Shown: one piece after another, positions 39,366 through 48,580 of the stretch
How the letters are laid out: every line of letters begins with the position of its first letter
Numbering within the stretch: position 1 is the first letter of the stretch
DNA from: Pleomorphomonas sp. JP5
GTDB lineage: Bacteria; Pseudomonadota; Alphaproteobacteria; Rhizobiales; Pleomorphomonadaceae
NCBI RefSeq assembly: GCF_023721815.1
Contig: NZ_JAMDLI010000007.1
Location: forward strand, 611,237-675,236
Direction: 5' to 3'
DNA: 64,000 bases
Made by a program: the position numbers and the translations under genes
The notes under the pieces: generated by a model
Database searches by the model: none
Seen by the model: only the letters and a program-made list of their open reading frames with translations
What the model was told of the DNA's origin: nothing

Positions 39366-41780
39366 TTATCCGCGCAGCGTGGCGCCTGTAGCCTTCTGCA
39401 CGGAGACGACGATCGCCTTTGACACCTTCTCGATGTCTTCGTCGGTCAGCGTGCGATCGCTTGGCGTCAGCGTCACGGCGATGGCAACCGACTTCTGTCC
39501 GGCCGCGACATGCTCGCCCGTGTAGATGTCGAACACGTCGACACCGCCGATCAGCTTCTTGTCGGCGCCCTGCACCGCCTTGACGATCTTGGCCACCTCG
39601 ACCCCCTCGTCGACGACGAAGGCGAAGTCGCGGCTGACCGGCATGAAGGCCGACAGGGCGAGTGCTGGTTTGCCGCGGCCAGCCTTGGCCTTGGCCACCG
39701 GAATGCGGTCGAGGATCACCTCGGCGGCAACGATCGGTCCTTCAGCGTCCAGTGCTTCGATGACGGCCGGATGCAGCTCGCCGAAGTGGGCAAGCACGGT
39801 CTGCGGTCCGAGCTGGATGCTGCCCGAGCGTCCCGGATGGAACCAGCTCGGCGCGGAGCGGACGATCTGGACGCGCGAGACGTCGACGCCAAGGGCATCG
39901 AGCAGCGCCAGCGCATCGGCCTTGGCATCGAAGACGCTCACGGCGGCGGCCGAGCCATTCCAGTGACGGCCTGCACCGGAAAAGCCGGCGCTACCTTCGC
40001 GAATGGCGGTCGCCGCAATGCTCTGGTCCTGGGGGCGATCCCCGGCAAACACCTGACCAACCTCGAACAGGGCGAGATCGGCGAGACCTCGATCGGCGTT
40101 CCGCTTGACCGCCGCGACGAGGCCGGGGATCAGGCTCGGCCGCATGTCGCTCATGTCGGCGGAAATCGGGTTGGCGAGCTCGAGCTCGGGTGCGCCACCG
40201 CCGAACAGCACGGCGATGGGCTTGGCCAGGAACGACCAGGTCACGGCTTCGACGAGGCCGCGCGCCGCCAGCGTCCGCTTGGCGCGCCGGGTGCGGATCT
40301 GCAGCGGCGTGAGTACCTTCTGGGACACCGAAGAGATGCGCGACAGTGCCGTTGCCTTCACCTGGTCGAGACCGACGATGCGCACCACCTCCTCGACAAG
40401 GTCGGCCTTGCCGTGCACGTCCGGCCGCCAGGACGGAACGGCAACCGAGCGACTATCGCCGTTCCCGGTCGTCGAGAAGCCGAGCTTTTCGAGCGTACCG
40501 GTGATGGTTTCGGCCGGGAGTTCGAGACCGGACAGGCGTTTCACCTCGGCGAGCGGGAAGTCGACGACCTTGTTGAGAAGCGGCTCTCTGCCGGCCACGA
40601 CCACTTCCGAAGCTTCGCCGCCGCATAGGTCGAGCACCATCTGCGTCGCGAGCTCGAGGCCGGCGACGACGAAGCCGGGATCGATTCCACGCTCGAAGCG
40701 GAAGCGGGCGTCGGAGTTGAGGCCCAGCCGACGACCGGTCCGGGCCGTACGCCCGGCGTCGAAAAAGGCGCTTTCGATGAAGACGGACGTGGTGGCCTCT
40801 GTCGAACCGGTGGTTTCGCCACCCATCACGCCGCCGAGGCCGAGCACCGCCGCATCGTCGGCGATGACGCACATGTTTTCGTCGACCGCGTATGTCTTCC
40901 CGTCGAGTGCCAGCAGGCTTTCGCCCGACTTGCCGAGACGGGCGCAGATGGTGCCGGTCAGCTTGTCGGCATCATAGACATGCAGCGGCCGGCCTCGATC
41001 GAAGGTGATGTAGTTGGTGATGTCGACCAGCGCGGAAATCGGCCGCAGCCCGATTGCCTTGAGGCGATCCTGAAGCCACTTCGGCGACGGACCGTTCTTG
41101 AGGCCGCGCACCACACGGCCGGCGAACACCGGACAGGGCGTGTCATCGCCATCGAACGTCAGAGCAATTGGCACCGGCGAGGGGAACGTGCCCGGAACTG
41201 GCGCCAGCGGATCTGGCTTCAGCTTGCCGAGGCCGCGCGCGGCAAGATCGCGGGCGATGCCGCGAACGCCGAGGCAGTCGGGCCGGTTGGGCGTGATGGA
41301 AATGTCGATCACCGGGTCGGAGCCGCCACGATAGTCGGCGAACGAGACACCAATCGGAGCATCTTCGGGCAACTCGATGATGCCGTTGTGCTCGTCGGAG
41401 AGGCCGAGTTCGCGCTCCGAGCACATCATGCCCCGGCTCTCGACGCCGCGGATGGTGCCGACCTCGAGCACGTCGCCGGTGGCCGGAATGACGACGCCGG
41501 GCAGGGCGAACACGCCCTTGAGGCCGGCGCGCGCGTTCGGCGCGCCGCAAACCACCTGCACCGGCCCCTTGCCGGCATCGACCGACAGAAGCTTCAGCTT
41601 GTCGGCGTTGGGGTGCTTGTCGGCCGTGACGATCTTGGCGACGACGAAAGGCTTGAGCGGAGCCGAAGGATCGGAAACCTCTTCCACCTCGAGGCCCACC
41701 ATGGTGAGCGCTTCGACAACCTCGCCGAGCGAGGCTTCCGTTTCGAGATGGTCTTTCAGCCAGCTGAGGGTGAACTTCAT
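39366..41780 (-). CDS. pheT: phenylalanine--tRNA ligase beta subunit
   Basis: 804 residues. Domain order: EMAP-II-like tRNA-binding domain at about 40-150 (VVAKIVTADKHPNADKLKLLSVD), B3/B4 editing domain (ISITPNRPDCLGVRGIARDLAA near 155-177), B5 domain, catalytic-like core, and the C-terminal ferredoxin-fold anticodon-binding domain (LSAFMPVSRDFAFVVDEGVEVAKI). With PheS it forms the alpha2-beta2 enzyme charging tRNA-Phe. It lies 81 bp downstream of pheS and ends near a hairpin terminator. Confidence 0.98.
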   Translation of the reverse strand: MKFTLSWLKDHLETEASLGEVVEALTMVGLEVEEVSDPSAPLKPFVVAKIVTADKHPNADKLKLLSVDAGKGPVQVVCGAPNARAGLKGVFALPGVVIPATGDVLEVGTIRGVESRGMMCSERELGLSDEHNGIIELPEDAPIGVSFADYRGGSDPVIDISITPNRPDCLGVRGIARDLAARGLGKLKPDPLAPVPGTFPSPVPIALTFDGDDTPCPVFAGRVVRGLKNGPSPKWLQDRLKAIGLRPISALVDITNYITFDRGRPLHVYDADKLTGTICARLGKSGESLLALDGKTYAVDENMCVIADDAAVLGLGGVMGGETTGSTEATTSVFIESAFFDAGRTARTGRRLGLNSDARFRFERGIDPGFVVAGLELATQMVLDLCGGEASEVVVAGREPLLNKVVDFPLAEVKRLSGLELPAETITGTLEKLGFSTTGNGDSRSVAVPSWRPDVHGKADLVEEVVRIVGLDQVKATALSRISSVSQKVLTPLQIRTRRAKRTLAARGLVEAVTWSFLAKPIAVLFGGGAPELELANPISADMSDMRPSLIPGLVAAVKRNADRGLADLALFEVGQVFAGDRPQDQSIAATAIREGSAGFSGAGRHWNGSAAAVSVFDAKADALALLDALGVDVSRVQIVRSAPSWFHPGRSGSIQLGPQTVLAHFGELHPAVIEALDAEGPIVAAEVILDRIPVAKAKAGRGKPALALSAFMPVSRDFAFVVDEGVEVAKIVKAVQGADKKLIGGVDVFDIYTGEHVAAGQKSVAIAVTLTPSDRTLTDEDIEKVSKAIVVSVQKATGATLRG

Positions 41781-41861
41781 TTTGGCAAATCCGTTATCGG
41801 AAATTCTGAATGGCTTGGCGCGTGGAGCGGCGGGATGACGCGGTGGCTAGGACCGCGAGCA

Positions 41862-42944
41862 TCATCCCGTCAGCCCGCCGTAGAGGCTCGGCAGGTCGAG
41901 CGGGCGGAAGCCATAGTGCTTCAGCCAGCGGGCATCGGCGTCGAAGAAAGCGCGCAGGTCGGGCATGCCGTATTTCAGCATGGCGATGCGGTCGATGCCC
42001 ATGCCGAAGGCAAAGCCCTGGTAGACGTCGGGATCGAGGCCGGCGGAGCGAATGACGTTCGGGTGCACCATGCCGCAGCCGAGAATCTCCAGCCAATCGT
42101 CGCCTTCGCCGATGCGGATCTCCGAGCCCGAGCGCCGACACCCGACATCGACTTCCATCGACGGCTCGGTGAACGGGAAGAAGGACGGACGAAACCGGGT
42201 CTTGACCTCTTCGACCTCGAAGAAGGCCTTCAGGAACTCTTCCAGCACCCACTTGAGATGGCCGAAATGGGTCGTCTCGTCGATGACGAGCCCCTCCACC
42301 TGGTGGAACATCGGCGTGTGGGTCGCGTCGCTGTCGCAGCGATAGGTGCGGCCGGGGGCGATGATGCGGATCGGCGGTTTCTGCGTCTCCATGGTGCGAA
42401 CCTGCACCGGCGAGGTGTGGGTTCTGAGCAGCAGACGCGAGCCGTCTTCCTTCGGCTTCAGGAAGAAGGTGTCGTGCATCTCTCGCGCCGGGTGGTCCGG
42501 CGGAAAGTTGAGCGCGGTGAAGTTATAGTGGTCGGTCTCGATGTCCGGCCCCTCGGCGACGGCAAATCCCATGTCGGTGAAGATGGCGGTGATCTCGTCG
42601 ATCACCTGGCTCACCGGATGGATGCGCCCTTCGGCGAGCGGTCCGGTGCGAACCGGCAGCGAGATGTCCACGGTCTCGCGGGTGAGGCGGGCGTCGAGCG
42701 CGGCGGCTTTCAGCACGGCCTTGCGGTCGGCGATGGCAAGGGCCGCCCGGTCTTTCAGGGCGTTGATTGCCGCGCCGCGAGTCCGCCGCTCGTCCGGGCT
42801 CATGGCGCCGAGCGTCTTGAGCAACGCCGATACCGATCCCTGCTTGCCGAGGGTGGCGACGCGCACGCCCTCCAGGGCGGTTTCGTCGCTGGCGGCGTGA
42901 ATGTCGTCGAGAATGGTGGCTTCGAGCTGTTCGATATCGGTCAT
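41862..42944 (-). CDS. pheS: phenylalanine--tRNA ligase alpha subunit
   Basis: 360 residues. N-terminal coiled-coil (about 1-90), then the class-II catalytic core with [46 protein letters not shown] (motif 2 region), [10 protein letters not shown] and the motif-3 segment [17 protein letters not shown]. It makes the aminoacyl-adenylate for tRNA-Phe. It is separated from rplT by a strong terminator, so pheST probably has its own promoter in the 43-kb gap. Confidence 0.98.
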   Translation of the reverse strand: MTDIEQLEATILDDIHAASDETALEGVRVATLGKQGSVSALLKTLGAMSPDERRTRGAAINALKDRAALAIADRKAVLKAAALDARLTRETVDISLPVRTGPLAEGRIHPVSQVIDEITAIFTDMGFAVAEGPDIETDHYNFTALNFPPDHPAREMHDTFFLKPKEDGSRLLLRTHTSPVQVRTMETQKPPIRIIAPGRTYRCDSDATHTPMFHQVEGLVIDETTHFGHLKWVLEEFLKAFFEVEEVKTRFRPSFFPFTEPSMEVDVGCRRSGSEIRIGEGDDWLEILGCGMVHPNVIRSAGLDPDVYQGFAFGMGIDRIAMLKYGMPDLRAFFDADARWLKHYGFRPLDLPSLYGGLTG

Positions 42945-43009
42945 GACGGATGTCCTGGCGGATCTGATGGCAGGCTTCTAGCCGGTCTCACCGGCGAAAG
43001 CATCCCGGA

Positions 43010-43046
43010 AACGAAAAGAGCGGCGCACCGATCGGCGCGCCGCTCT
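43010..43046 (-). terminator. Rho-independent terminator after rplT
   Basis: AGAGCGGCGC (43017-43026) pairs with GCGCCGCTCT (43037-43046); on the minus strand TTTTCGTTTC follows. A second perfect hairpin, GGCCGATC-GGC-GATCGGCC, lies immediately upstream near 43065-43083. Together they separate rpmI-rplT from pheST. Confidence 0.82.
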
Positions 43047-43094
43047 CGCAATGTCGGGGCGGCCGATCGGCGATCGGCCCCGCGCTGTCACCAA

Positions 43095-43457
43095 TTAGGC
43101 GGCAGCCTGGGCCTTCTCGACGATGGCCTTAAACGATGCCGGCTCGCTGATGGCGAGGTCGGACAGCACCTTGCGGTCGATGGCGATCCCGGCCTTGGCC
43201 AGGAGGTCGATGAAGCGAGCGTAGGTCAGCTCGCCACCCGTGACATCGCGAACGGCGGCGTTGATGCGCTGGATCCACAGAGCGCGGAAGTTGCGCTTCT
43301 TGGCCCGGCGGTCACGCGTCGCATACTGCATTGCGCGATCGACAGCCGCCTTGGCGGTCTTGATGGTATTCTTGCGACGGCCCCGGTAGCCCTTAGCGGC
43401 TTCCAAAACCTTCTTGTGCTTGGCATGGGACGTTACGCCCCGCTTGACGCGCGCCAT
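43095..43457 (-). CDS. rplT: 50S ribosomal protein L20
   Basis: 120 residues, canonical. Begins [20 protein letters not shown] and includes [19 protein letters not shown] and [16 protein letters not shown]20 is an early 23S rRNA-binding assembly protein and, in several bacteria, represses its own operon by binding leader RNA. It follows rpmI by 43 bp. Confidence 0.98.
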   Translation of the reverse strand: MARVKRGVTSHAKHKKVLEAAKGYRGRRKNTIKTAKAAVDRAMQYATRDRRAKKRNFRALWIQRINAAVRDVTGGELTYARFIDLLAKAGIAIDRKVLSDLAISEPASFKAIVEKAQAAA

Positions 43458-43500
43458 AATTCAGTCTCCTCGATAGTGAGTGCCGTTTGATCGCGCGGGA

Positions 43501-43701
43501 TCAGGCGTAGGGCAGGAAGTTCTTCTTGATGATGATTTCATCCGGCTTCGAGAGCACCGTGGTGCCGCGAGCCTTGCGGATGAACTTGGTGGTCCGCTTG
43601 ATCATGCCATGGCGCTTGCCGGCCTGAGCGGACTTGATGTGGCCACTGGCCGTCACCTTGAAGCGCTTCTTGGCGCCCGACTTCGTCTTCATCTTGGGCA
43701 T
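43501..43701 (-). CDS. rpmI: 50S ribosomal protein L35
   Basis: 66 residues from the ATG at 43701; a longer in-frame extension upstream is leader sequence, not L35. Begins [20 protein letters not shown] and ends [20 protein letters not shown] plus FLPYA, all conserved. Very basic. The segment [12 protein letters not shown] matches the family core. First gene after a terminator and a long untranslated leader. Confidence 0.97.
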   Translation of the reverse strand: MPKMKTKSGAKKRFKVTASGHIKSAQAGKRHGMIKRTTKFIRKARGTTVLSKPDEIIIKKNFLPYA

Positions 43702-44000
43702 TTTGCTCGTTTCCGAGTGTTTGGAGATCCCTTGCGGGCTCTCGCTGACCTTGTCTTTCCGGAAGACCCACGGCCATCGCGGAGATCCCGCAGCGGCCAA
43801 GACGGTCTGTCCAGGGTTGAGCTTCCACGGTCGCCACGGCATGCCCTTGGACACAGCATAGCCGTCTCCACGCCGGGCGACCTGAAGTGGCTGGGCTTCT
43901 AGACCAAAAGCCTGCCCGATGCAAGGCGGATTCGCCTTTTACGCAGTATAGGCGGCGCGGGGAAACTCGCGCCGCCGGCCCCTTGGAGTGACTTAAAACT
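43702..44000 (-). other. long leader region of rpmI-rplT
   Basis: About 300 bp without a gene between the infC terminator and rpmI. It holds a TATACT -10-like box near its upstream end and the perfect hairpin AAGGCG-AATC-CGCCTT (43923-43938). A structured leader of over 200 nt before rpmI-rplT is what L20 autoregulation uses in other bacteria; here that is inference only. Confidence 0.45.
43945..43950 (-). promoter_or_regulatory. candidate -10 box for rpmI-rplT
   Basis: TATACT on the minus strand, about 50 bp after the infC terminator. No good -35 hexamer at 16-18 bp, so support is the -10 match and the need for a new promoter after the terminator. Confidence 0.4.
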
Positions 44001-44035
44001 AAAAGCCCCGGCACGGATGACCGGCCGGGGCTTTT
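44001..44035 (-). terminator. Rho-independent terminator after infC
   Basis: AAAAGCCCCGG and CCGGGGCTTTT form a long perfect stem (44001-44011 with 44025-44035). The minus-strand run continues TTTTAGTTTTAAG. It lies 17 nt after the infC stop and can also terminate on the plus strand. Confidence 0.9.
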
Positions 44036-44052
44036 CAAAAGGGATGTCGCTC

Positions 44053-44589
44053 TTAGCGCGGGGCGAGCAGCATGACCATCTGGCGGCCTTCGAGGCGCGG
44101 CTCGCTCTCGACCTTGGCAACGCTTACGGTCTCTTCCTTGACCTGCTGAAGCAGCTTGAAGCCGAGGTCCTGGTGGGCCATTTCACGGCCACGGAAACGC
44201 AACGTCACCTTGACCTTGTCGCCCTCTTCGAAGAAGCGCAGCATGCTCTTCATCTTCACGGTATAGTCGTTCGTGTCGATGTTGGGCCTGAGCTTGACTT
44301 CCTTGATCTCGACGATCTTCTGATTCTTACGGGCTTCCGACGCCTTCTTCTGGGCTTCGAACTTGTATTTGCCGAAATCCAGGATCTTGCAGACGGGAGG
44401 CGTCGAATTCGGGGAAATCTCGACGAGGTCGAGACCGGCCTCGACGGCGGCGGTCAAGGCATCGGCGATCGCGACAACGCCGAGGTTGTCACCGTCCTCG
44501 CCGATCAGCTGGACCTGAGGGACCCGGATTTCGCGATTGATGCGCGGACCTTCCTTGACGGGGGCGGTGGCTCGGAACGGGCGACGAAT
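44053..44589 (-). CDS. infC: translation initiation factor IF-3 (AUU start)
   Basis: 178 residues. IF-3 binds the 30S subunit and checks initiator-tRNA/start-codon pairing. Core blocks: [59 protein letters not shown] and [16 protein letters not shown]. The start is best read as ATT at 44589: AGAGGAG lies nine bases before it, and the in-frame TTG at 44598 begins directly after that Shine-Dalgarno and could not use it. An AUU start is the classic device by which IF-3 represses its own translation. Confidence 0.95.
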   Translation of the reverse strand: MRRPFRATAPVKEGPRINREIRVPQVQLIGEDGDNLGVVAIADALTAAVEAGLDLVEISPNSTPPVCKILDFGKYKFEAQKKASEARKNQKIVEIKEVKLRPNIDTNDYTVKMKSMLRFFEEGDKVKVTLRFRGREMAHQDLGFKLLQQVKEETVSVAKVESEPRLEGRQMVMLLAPR

Positions 44590-44598
44590 GGCTGTCAA

Positions 44599-44605
44599 CT
44601 CCTCT
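44599..44605 (-). promoter_or_regulatory. ribosome-binding site that decides the infC start
   Basis: AGAGGAG on the minus strand, nine bases before ATT 44589 and directly abutting the in-frame TTG at 44598. The spacing makes ATT the usable start. Confidence 0.75.
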
Positions 44606-44631
44606 GAAGTTCATGGAACCAGTCATCCTTC

Positions 44632-44659
44632 GGGATATGTCGACGCCCGACCATGTCAA
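44632..44659 (-). promoter_or_regulatory. candidate infC promoter
   Basis: A perfect -35 TTGACA (44659-44654) with TATCCC (44637-44632) after 16 bp. The -10 is poor; the leader would be about 35 nt. Confidence 0.35.
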
Positions 44660-44911
44660 GGACCTTGATCGTCGAACCGATCGCACCTTTGAAACAGGGG
44701 CGCCACCCACGGATGACCGGCTGTCCTCACGGCGACCCGCTTCTTGCTTCGAAACACGGACTCGCAAACTGGACAACGGCCTGAAAATCGTTGGAGAGTG
44801 CGAAAAAGTCAAGGTCGCACACGCCAATCGGCGGGGAAATGGGCTAAAGAAGCGGCATATTGTCTTGAACGGCGGCAAAGACAGGACGACAGACGCAAGG
44901 AGCGAAGAGAG

Positions 44912-45667
44912 ATGGCGGACCGGCCGATCAGTGTCACCATGCCGGACGACGGCCGGATCATTCGCGGTCTTGTCAGTGAGGGCGCCGGGCCGACGATCGT
45001 TTGGCTTGGTGGTTTCCGGTCCGACATGACTGGCGCCAAGGCCGAGGCGATCGCGGCCTGGGGGAAGGACCACGGCCGCAAGGTGGTTCGCTTCGACTAT
45101 TCGGGCCACGGCGGTTCGGATGGCGCCTTCGAGGACGGTCGTATCGGTCGTTGGTTCCAAGAAGCCAAGGCGGTGATCGCTGCCGAGGCAGGTCCGGAGT
45201 TCATTCTCGTCGGCTCGTCCATGGGGGGCTGGATGGCGCTGCTGCTCGCCCGGGAGCATCCCTCCGGACTGAAGGGTGTCGTCCTCGTCGCGCCGGCTCC
45301 CGATTTTACCGAGAAGCTGTTCTATCCGGCGTTGCCTCAAGAGGCGCGCGCGCGCATCGACTCTGGCGAAACCATCGAGATTCCAGGTGAGTACGGTAGC
45401 CCGGCTTATAGGCTCACCGCCGATTTCTTCCGAGATGGCGCCAAGCACAACCTTCTCGATGGGCCGCTTCGCCTCGGCGTGCCTGTCATCATCATCCAAG
45501 GTATGGCCGACACCTCGGTGCCGCACACCCACGCGCGACGCATCGTCGACCGGCTCGTCGATGACGATGTGGTTCTGACGCTGGTGAAAGATGGCGACCA
45601 TCGACTGTCGCGACCGTCCGACATCGCGCTCCTCCTCGATGCCGTTGGCCGCGTCACCGAAGAGTGA
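44912..45667 (+). CDS. alpha/beta hydrolase (ABHD10-like)
   Basis: 251 residues from the ATG at 44912, preceded by AAGGAG. Alpha/beta-hydrolase fold with oxyanion region VWLGGFRSDMTGAKA, FDYSGHGGSDG, nucleophile elbow VGSSMGGWMA, an acid in QGMADTSVPH and the base in KDGDHRLS. The GGFRSDM and SGHGxSDG motifs resemble the mitochondrial ABHD10 esterase and its alphaproteobacterial homologues. Likely a cytoplasmic serine esterase or thioesterase; substrate unknown. A short CGCG-rich hairpin followed by TTTTTT lies just after the stop. Confidence 0.85.
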   Translation: MADRPISVTMPDDGRIIRGLVSEGAGPTIVWLGGFRSDMTGAKAEAIAAWGKDHGRKVVRFDYSGHGGSDGAFEDGRIGRWFQEAKAVIAAEAGPEFILVGSSMGGWMALLLAREHPSGLKGVVLVAPAPDFTEKLFYPALPQEARARIDSGETIEIPGEYGSPAYRLTADFFRDGAKHNLLDGPLRLGVPVIIIQGMADTSVPHTHARRIVDRLVDDDVVLTLVKDGDHRLSRPSDIALLLDAVGRVTEE

Positions 45668-45805
45668 CGCGGAAATCCGCGCCAATACGCGTTTTTTCCA
45701 GCGTGATCCCGAGGGTTTTTTGCGACTAAAGGATTACCACGCGGCTCTCGCGTGATAGAAGGCCGCCATGGCAACGGTGTTCTCCCCTGAACCGCGAGGT
45801 CGAAC

Positions 45806-46618
45806 ATGTCGGACATGAAGCTCGTTGTGGTTGGCGCTGGCGGACGCATGGGGCGTACGTTGGTGCGTATCATCTCCGAGACGGCGGGTGTTGCGGTGCA
45901 CGCGGCCATCGAGCGGGAGGGTAGTCCGCTGGTTGGCGAGGATGCCGGTACGCTGGCTGGCATCGGCGAGATTGGCGTTCCCATCACGACGGACGCGCTT
46001 GCCGCGGTGGTCGGAGCCGAAGGCATTATCGATTTCACGATCCCGGCCTCGACCATCGAGTTTGCCGAACTGGCCGCCCAGGCGCGCATCGTCCATATCA
46101 TCGGCACCACCGGCTGCTCGGCCGATGACGAAGCGAAGATCGACGCCGCCGCCCGCCATGCGACGGTGGTCAAGTCCGGCAACATGAGCGTCGGCGTCAA
46201 CCTGCTGGCCCTACTGGTCGAGCGGGCCGCCCGGACTCTCGGGCCGGACTTCGATATCGAGATCCTCGAGATGCATCATCGCCACAAGGTGGATGCTCCC
46301 TCTGGCACCGCTCTTCTGCTCGGCGAGGCGGCCGCTCGCGGCCGCGACATCAAGCTCGACGATTACGCCGTTCGCTCCCGCGATGGCTACACCGGTCCGC
46401 GTCCGCAAGGCGCCATCGGCTTTGCCACGCTACGCGGCGGTTCGGTCGTCGGAGAGCATACGGTCTATCTCGCCGGCGCCGGCGAGCGGTTGGAACTGAG
46501 GCACGTCGCCGAGGATCGGGCGCAGTTTGCCAAGGGGGCGGTTCGAGCCGCGCTCTGGGCACGTGGCCGAAAGCCGGGCCGCTACGACATGGCCGACGTG
46601 CTCGGCCTGAAGGATTGA
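45806..46618 (+). CDS. dapB: 4-hydroxy-tetrahydrodipicolinate reductase DapB
   Basis: 270 residues; GAGG six bases before the ATG. The NAD(P)H-binding motif is [13 protein letters not shown] at about 8-20; the substrate and catalytic block is [22 protein letters not shown]. It reduces 4-hydroxy-tetrahydrodipicolinate in the DAP/lysine pathway, feeding peptidoglycan and lysine synthesis. gpmA follows on the same strand after 106 bp. Confidence 0.97.
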   Translation: MSDMKLVVVGAGGRMGRTLVRIISETAGVAVHAAIEREGSPLVGEDAGTLAGIGEIGVPITTDALAAVVGAEGIIDFTIPASTIEFAELAAQARIVHIIGTTGCSADDEAKIDAAARHATVVKSGNMSVGVNLLALLVERAARTLGPDFDIEILEMHHRHKVDAPSGTALLLGEAAARGRDIKLDDYAVRSRDGYTGPRPQGAIGFATLRGGSVVGEHTVYLAGAGERLELRHVAEDRAQFAKGAVRAALWARGRKPGRYDMADVLGLKD

Positions 46619-46724
46619 CCAATCCCGTCCTCGCGTCCTTGGGGAGGCGTGGCCGGCTGCAGAAAGATCCGGGACCGACGGTCGGTTCCGGCCACTAACG
46701 AAGCGATCAACTGGAGAAAAGCCC

Positions 46725-47345
46725 ATGAGCCGCATTCTGGTCCTCGTCCGCCACGGCCAGTCCGAGTGGAACCTGCTCAACCTGTTCACCGGCTGGAAGG
46801 ATCCCGACCTCACCGCCCAGGGCGTCAAGGAAGCGACCGCCGCCGGCACTCGCCTCAAGGCGCTCGGCTACAAGTATGACATCGCCTATACGTCGGCCCT
46901 GACGCGCGCCCAGCACACGCTGCGCCTGATCCTCGGTGAAGTCGGCCAGTCCGACCTCGAGACCATTCGCGATCAGGCTCTCAACGAGCGCGACTACGGT
47001 GAGCTGACCGGCCTCAACAAGGACGACGCTCGCAAGAAGTGGGGCGAGGAGCAGGTCCACATTTGGCGCCGTTCGTTCGACGTTCCGCCTCCGGGCGGCG
47101 AGAGCCTCAAGAACACCGCCGAGCGTACGCTGCCCTATTTCAACGCCGAGATCCTGCCGCGCGTGTTGAAGGGCGAGAACGTTCTGGTCGCCGCCCACGG
47201 CAACTCGCTGCGCTCGATCATCATGGACCTTGAGAAGCTCTCCGGCGACGAGATCGTCGCTCGCGAGCTGAACACCGGAGAGCCGATCGTCTACGAGCTC
47301 AACGAAGACGGCTCGATCAAGTCCAAGAAGGTGTTGGCGGCCTGA
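46725..47345 (+). CDS. gpmA: 2,3-bisphosphoglycerate-dependent phosphoglycerate mutase
   Basis: 206 residues, the short alphaproteobacterial dPGM form (E. coli GpmA is 250). Phosphohistidine motif [10 protein letters not shown] at 7-16; [10 protein letters not shown] and the second histidine in [12 protein letters not shown] are conserved. It interconverts 3- and 2-phosphoglycerate in glycolysis and gluconeogenesis. Start preceded by GGAGAAAAGCCC. A strong terminator follows. Confidence 0.96.
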   Translation: MSRILVLVRHGQSEWNLLNLFTGWKDPDLTAQGVKEATAAGTRLKALGYKYDIAYTSALTRAQHTLRLILGEVGQSDLETIRDQALNERDYGELTGLNKDDARKKWGEEQVHIWRRSFDVPPPGGESLKNTAERTLPYFNAEILPRVLKGENVLVAAHGNSLRSIIMDLEKLSGDEIVARELNTGEPIVYELNEDGSIKSKKVLAA

Positions 47346-47369
47346 TTGTCGCCCCTCTGAGAAAAACCA

Positions 47370-47404
47370 AGCGCCGCGATGGCTTCCATCGCGGCGCTTT
47401 CTGT
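47370..47404 (+). terminator. Rho-independent terminator after gpmA
   Basis: AGCGCCGCGATGG pairs perfectly with CCATCGCGGCGCT around CTT, followed by TTCTGTTTC. It lies 24 bp after the gpmA stop and faces the end of the Ada-like gene. Confidence 0.9.
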
Positions 47405-47425
47405 TTCTGACGGACGGTGGGGCGC

Positions 47426-48391
47426 TCAGCCTCTCTCGACCTCGGCGCCGCCGAGCCGGCGGGCGAGGCCGGTTTCCCAGCCGAGAATGGCCTTCTTGCG
47501 TGTCAGGCCCCAGTGGTAGCCGCAGAGGTCGCCTTCGCGACCAAGCACGCGGTGGCAGGGGACGACGAAGGACAGGGGGTTTCGCCCGACGGCCGAGCCG
47601 ACGGCGCGCGCCGCTTTTGGGTTGCCGATGTGCCGGGCGATGTCGGAATAGGTCGTCGCCTTGCCGAGCGGGATTCGCAGAAGCGTCTCCCACACGCGAA
47701 CTTCGAAATCGGAGCCGATGAACACCAGCCGAATCGGCCGGTCCTGCGACCACACCGTCGGATCGAACACCTGCCGGGCGTAGGGCGCGGTCACCACCTC
47801 GTCCTGAACGTAGCTGGCGGCCGGCCAGCGGGCCGACATGTCGCGGAAGGCTTTCTGTTCCTCGCCGGGGTCGGCGAAGGCGATGCCGGCGAGCCCCCGG
47901 TCGGTGGCCATCACCAGCGCGGTACCGAAAGGCGAGGAGTGGAAGCCGTAGGCGATGGTAACGCCGGCTCCGCGTGCCTTGTAGGCTCCTGGGCTCATCG
48001 CCTCATGCGTGACGAAGAGGTCATGCAGTCGCCCCGGGCCGGACAGGCCGACCTCATAGGCGGTGTCGAGGATCGACGATGACTGGTCGAGCATCCGTCG
48101 CGCCTCGTCGAGCGTCAGCGCCTGGACGAAGGCCTTCGGCGTCAGGCCCGCCCAACGGGTGAACAGGCGATGCAGATGGCCGGCATCCGTGCCGACGGCA
48201 GCGGCGATCGTCTCAAGTTCCGGCTGGTCGCGCCAGCGCTCGGAAATGAAGCGAATGGTGTCGCGCACGAGAACATAATCGCTGTGCTCGCGATCAAGGG
48301 ATACCTCGCCCGCCATGCGCAGCCCCTCGTGCAGCCAGCTCGCCGACATCGGCGGGCGAGTGAGGTTATCGGTCAGCGTAATGGCGTCCAT
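47426..48391 (-). CDS. AraC-type HTH / methylated-DNA--protein-cysteine methyltransferase (Ada-like, no N-terminal Ada domain)
   Basis: 321 residues from the ATG at 48391, which follows GGAGG by six bases. The N-terminal half is an AraC-type helix-turn-helix pair (ETIAAAVGTDAGHLHRLFTRWAGLTPKAF). The C-terminal half is an O6-alkylguanine transferase: GKATTYSDIARHIGNPKAARAVG and active site VVPCHRVLG. It repairs O6-methylguanine. The E. coli Ada N-terminal zinc domain that senses methylphosphotriesters is missing, so it cannot switch on the adaptive response by that route. Confidence 0.9.
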   Translation of the reverse strand: MDAITLTDNLTRPPMSASWLHEGLRMAGEVSLDREHSDYVLVRDTIRFISERWRDQPELETIAAAVGTDAGHLHRLFTRWAGLTPKAFVQALTLDEARRMLDQSSSILDTAYEVGLSGPGRLHDLFVTHEAMSPGAYKARGAGVTIAYGFHSSPFGTALVMATDRGLAGIAFADPGEEQKAFRDMSARWPAASYVQDEVVTAPYARQVFDPTVWSQDRPIRLVFIGSDFEVRVWETLLRIPLGKATTYSDIARHIGNPKAARAVGSAVGRNPLSFVVPCHRVLGREGDLCGYHWGLTRKKAILGWETGLARRLGGAEVERG

Positions 48392-48580
48392 CGCGTCCTC
48401 CATCAAGGGTGCGATGCAAAGTTAGGGAAGGCCGGGCGGTCCAACCACCCGATTTTCGCACACGAGAAGAAAAAGAGCAAAAAAGCGAGAATGGCCGCCG
48501 AAAAACGATGCTGCTGACGCCGTCTTGCAGCAAGTCCGGCTATAGAAGGCGGCATTCGTGCCTTGTCCGGAGTGTAGCCC

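Larger units (their letters stand above)
44590..44911. other. 322-bp divergent intergenic region between infC and an alpha/beta hydrolase
   Basis: Contains the infC ribosome-binding site and a candidate infC promoter on the minus strand, and the AAGGAG of the hydrolase gene at its right end. Open frames crossing it have no family similarity. Nothing else distinctive is visible. Confidence 0.5.

Noticed and set aside
40980-43490. An 836-codon plus-strand open frame opposite pheT, pheS and rplT
   Set aside because: It spans three real genes and a terminator in the wrong orientation and has no family similarity.
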